Positions 61,232-62,429 of a stretch of DNA of 62,429 nt are shown here, in pieces. Position 1 is the first letter of the stretch; every line of letters begins with the position of its first letter. Source of the DNA: a virus; IMG/VR virus record IMGVR_UViG_3300008450_009476, positions 1-62,429 of that record; one strand, written 5' to 3'. The position numbers and the translations under genes were made by a program. The notes under the pieces are model-generated. The model was not told the origin of the DNA. It saw only the letters and a list, made by a program, of their open reading frames with translations, and ran no database searches.

Positions 61232-62429
61232 TATTTTATTTAAACATAGGCAAGAAAAAAGAGAAAAGAAATCTAATAAAAATAAATCAACGTGTGATAT
61301 TGAAATTCGAGGAGATAAGAAGTTTTTAGAGTACAACGGATATTTTTACACTGAATTTAATGCGTTTAATAAAAAAAAGTCAATCACGTTTCATCACGGG
61401 TTTATTTTAGATATTGTTACCGGAGATATTCATTTATCTTATAAAATAAACAATCACAATTTGACTGATGAAAAATTATTTAGAGATTTAATAAAAAACA
61501 AAAAAAATAATTTCAGACAGTTAGAAGATTTAACTGAATCAGGTTTATTAAAAGGTGAAAGAAAACACAAGTATTGGGGTGTAAAATATGAAAAGGCCAC
61601 TGATAAAATTTTTGAAATAATTTATAATAAACTAAAAGAAAATTTCAAATCAGATTTCTACAAAAACAAAATATACAAAGAAAAATATTCTGTTAATCCT
61701 TTTTACGATTTAATAATTGATTACCACTTAGATTGCAAAAATATTAAACCTCATGACGGGGTTTATTTTGATATACAAAATAGTTATCCCAAAACAAAAT
61801 GGTTGAAAAAAAATGATTATAAATTTTTACCCGCAGTTCTTGATGAATTAGGAATAAAATCAAAATATATAATTTCAGAATTAAACACAACAAAACAACA
61901 AGTACAGATAAGTTCATTAAAATTTTTATGTAATCTTTTTGGTGACAATTATATGGATTACTTAAAAAAAATTGATTGGAAAAAAAATTGTTTTGAGGTA
62001 TCACCAAATAAAAAGGGCCATGTTTTAAAAAATGAATTTGAGAAAAACAACATGGTTAGACTAATAAACAATTGGGAAAAGATATCGATGATGAATGAGA
62101 CTCTTATATACTCAATAAATAAAATTTTGAATACAAGATTGTTTTTGGAAACTAAAGGAATAAACTTAAGGTTTATCGCTAAAAATGATTTAGAGTTTGA
62201 AAATTTATTGTCACAATGGTCTTCAGTAAGAAGACATTATAACAGAGGATATAAAGTTCGATATGATTTACCAATTGATTTTGTTAAAATGATTGAAGAA
62301 GAGATAATAGTTAATAATTTATCATTTAAACCAAAACTAATTATCTCTGAAGAAGAATTCGCATTAGAAGGAATTAAAATGAAAAATTGTATGTCAAATC
62401 AATTTGTTCATGGTGCAATTTATTTATAC
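61227..62429 (+). CDS. PcfJ-like protein, paralog B (3' partial)
   Basis: The frame is open from ATG 61227 to the window end, 401 codons with no stop. It parallels paralog A: WLKKNDYKFLPAVLDELGIK matches KYLKKNDRKLITSILDFYGI, and SLKFLCNLFGDNYMDYLKKI matches ARLCYLFGDNFQKYV. The visible end (EFALEGIKMKNCMSNQFVHG) is the start of the PcfJ 'EG-x-x-M-x-x-C' motif. The N-terminus is shorter than in paralog A. The start codon lies in an inverted repeat. The C-terminus lies outside the window. Confidence 0.75.
   Translation, partial: MDILFKHRQEKREKKSNKNKSTCDIEIRGDKKFLEYNGYFYTEFNAFNKKKSITFHHGFILDIVTGDIHLSYKINNHNLTDEKLFRDLIKNKKNNFRQLEDLTESGLLKGERKHKYWGVKYEKATDKIFEIIYNKLKENFKSDFYKNKIYKEKYSVNPFYDLIIDYHLDCKNIKPHDGVYFDIQNSYPKTKWLKKNDYKFLPAVLDELGIKSKYIISELNTTKQQVQISSLKFLCNLFGDNYMDYLKKIDWKKNCFEVSPNKKGHVLKNEFEKNNMVRLINNWEKISMMNETLIYSINKILNTRLFLETKGINLRFIAKNDLEFENLLSQWSSVRRHYNRGYKVRYDLPIDFVKMIEEEIIVNNLSFKPKLIISEEEFALEGIKMKNCMSNQFVHGAIYLY

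Noticed and set aside
1-62429. tRNA genes, integrase, attachment sites, insertion sequences
   Set aside because: None recognised on reading; absence of tRNAs should be confirmed with a dedicated search.

Overview
The window looks like part of the genome of a large, lytic-style tailed bacteriophage (T4-like or jumbo myovirus type) that infects a member of the Bacteroidota. Phage evidence: long tail, baseplate and fiber genes; a replication/recombination block (RuvC-fold resolvase, zinc/TOPRIM primase, RecB-type nuclease, SbcD/SbcC pair); a lysis-type cluster; and many small unknown genes packed with 1-40 base overlaps. Evidence for a Bacteroidota host: strongly AT-rich DNA with almost no Shine-Dalgarno sequences, two candidate TAnnTTTG promoter boxes, a SprB-like repeat in a tail protein, an Hc1-type histone-like protein and a sigma-70 factor. 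No integrase, attachment site, tRNA, insertion sequence or CRISPR array was seen. No gene-free stretch exceeds 300 bases.

Layout. 1-13572: five large virion genes on the plus strand (an open-ended baseplate/tail protein with a Thr-Pro stalk, a propeller-like protein, a SprB/PKD/leucine-rich-repeat-like protein, a protein with two PA14-like domains and a Thr-Pro stalk, and a tail protein). 13611-20751: DNA processing genes (resolvase, primase, nuclease, Mre11/Rad50 pair) with small genes between them and a strong terminator at 14291-14327 that may end a short RNA. 20790-25584: ClpP protease, a spanin-like overlapping pair, a sigma factor, membrane proteins and an amidase-fold protein. 25559-30408: acidic, probably virion-associated proteins and small genes, including the histone-like gene. 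30389-34682: a small minus-strand pair, Dam methylase, NusG, a BCS1-type AAA ATPase, thioredoxin and glutaredoxin, closed by a terminator. 34744-43278: a second fiber cluster. 43261-45226: small genes on both strands, including DUF192 and a second DNA methyltransferase.

45277-59110 is the most striking region. It is a dense plus-strand glycosylation island with about a dozen glycosyltransferase, methyltransferase and nucleotide-sugar genes. It contains GDP-mannose 4,6-dehydratase, a GDP-fucose-synthase-like enzyme, three fucosyltransferase-type enzymes (GT11 and two GT10), and a DegT-fold enzyme whose PLP lysine is replaced by histidine, as in the GDP-colitose enzyme ColD. A coherent reading is that the phage makes GDP-fucose and/or a GDP-3,6-dideoxyhexose and transfers it to an acceptor. 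Its own Thr/Ser/Pro-rich fibers or the host surface glycan are the obvious candidates; this is inference. The window ends (59119-62429) with a small basic protein and two tandem PcfJ-like paralogs, the second cut by the window edge.

Four short minus-strand islands (31185-30389, 43636-43261, 44707-43964, 59250-59119) interrupt the otherwise plus-strand coding. Phage-encoded sigma and NusG suggest that the phage redirects host RNA polymerase.
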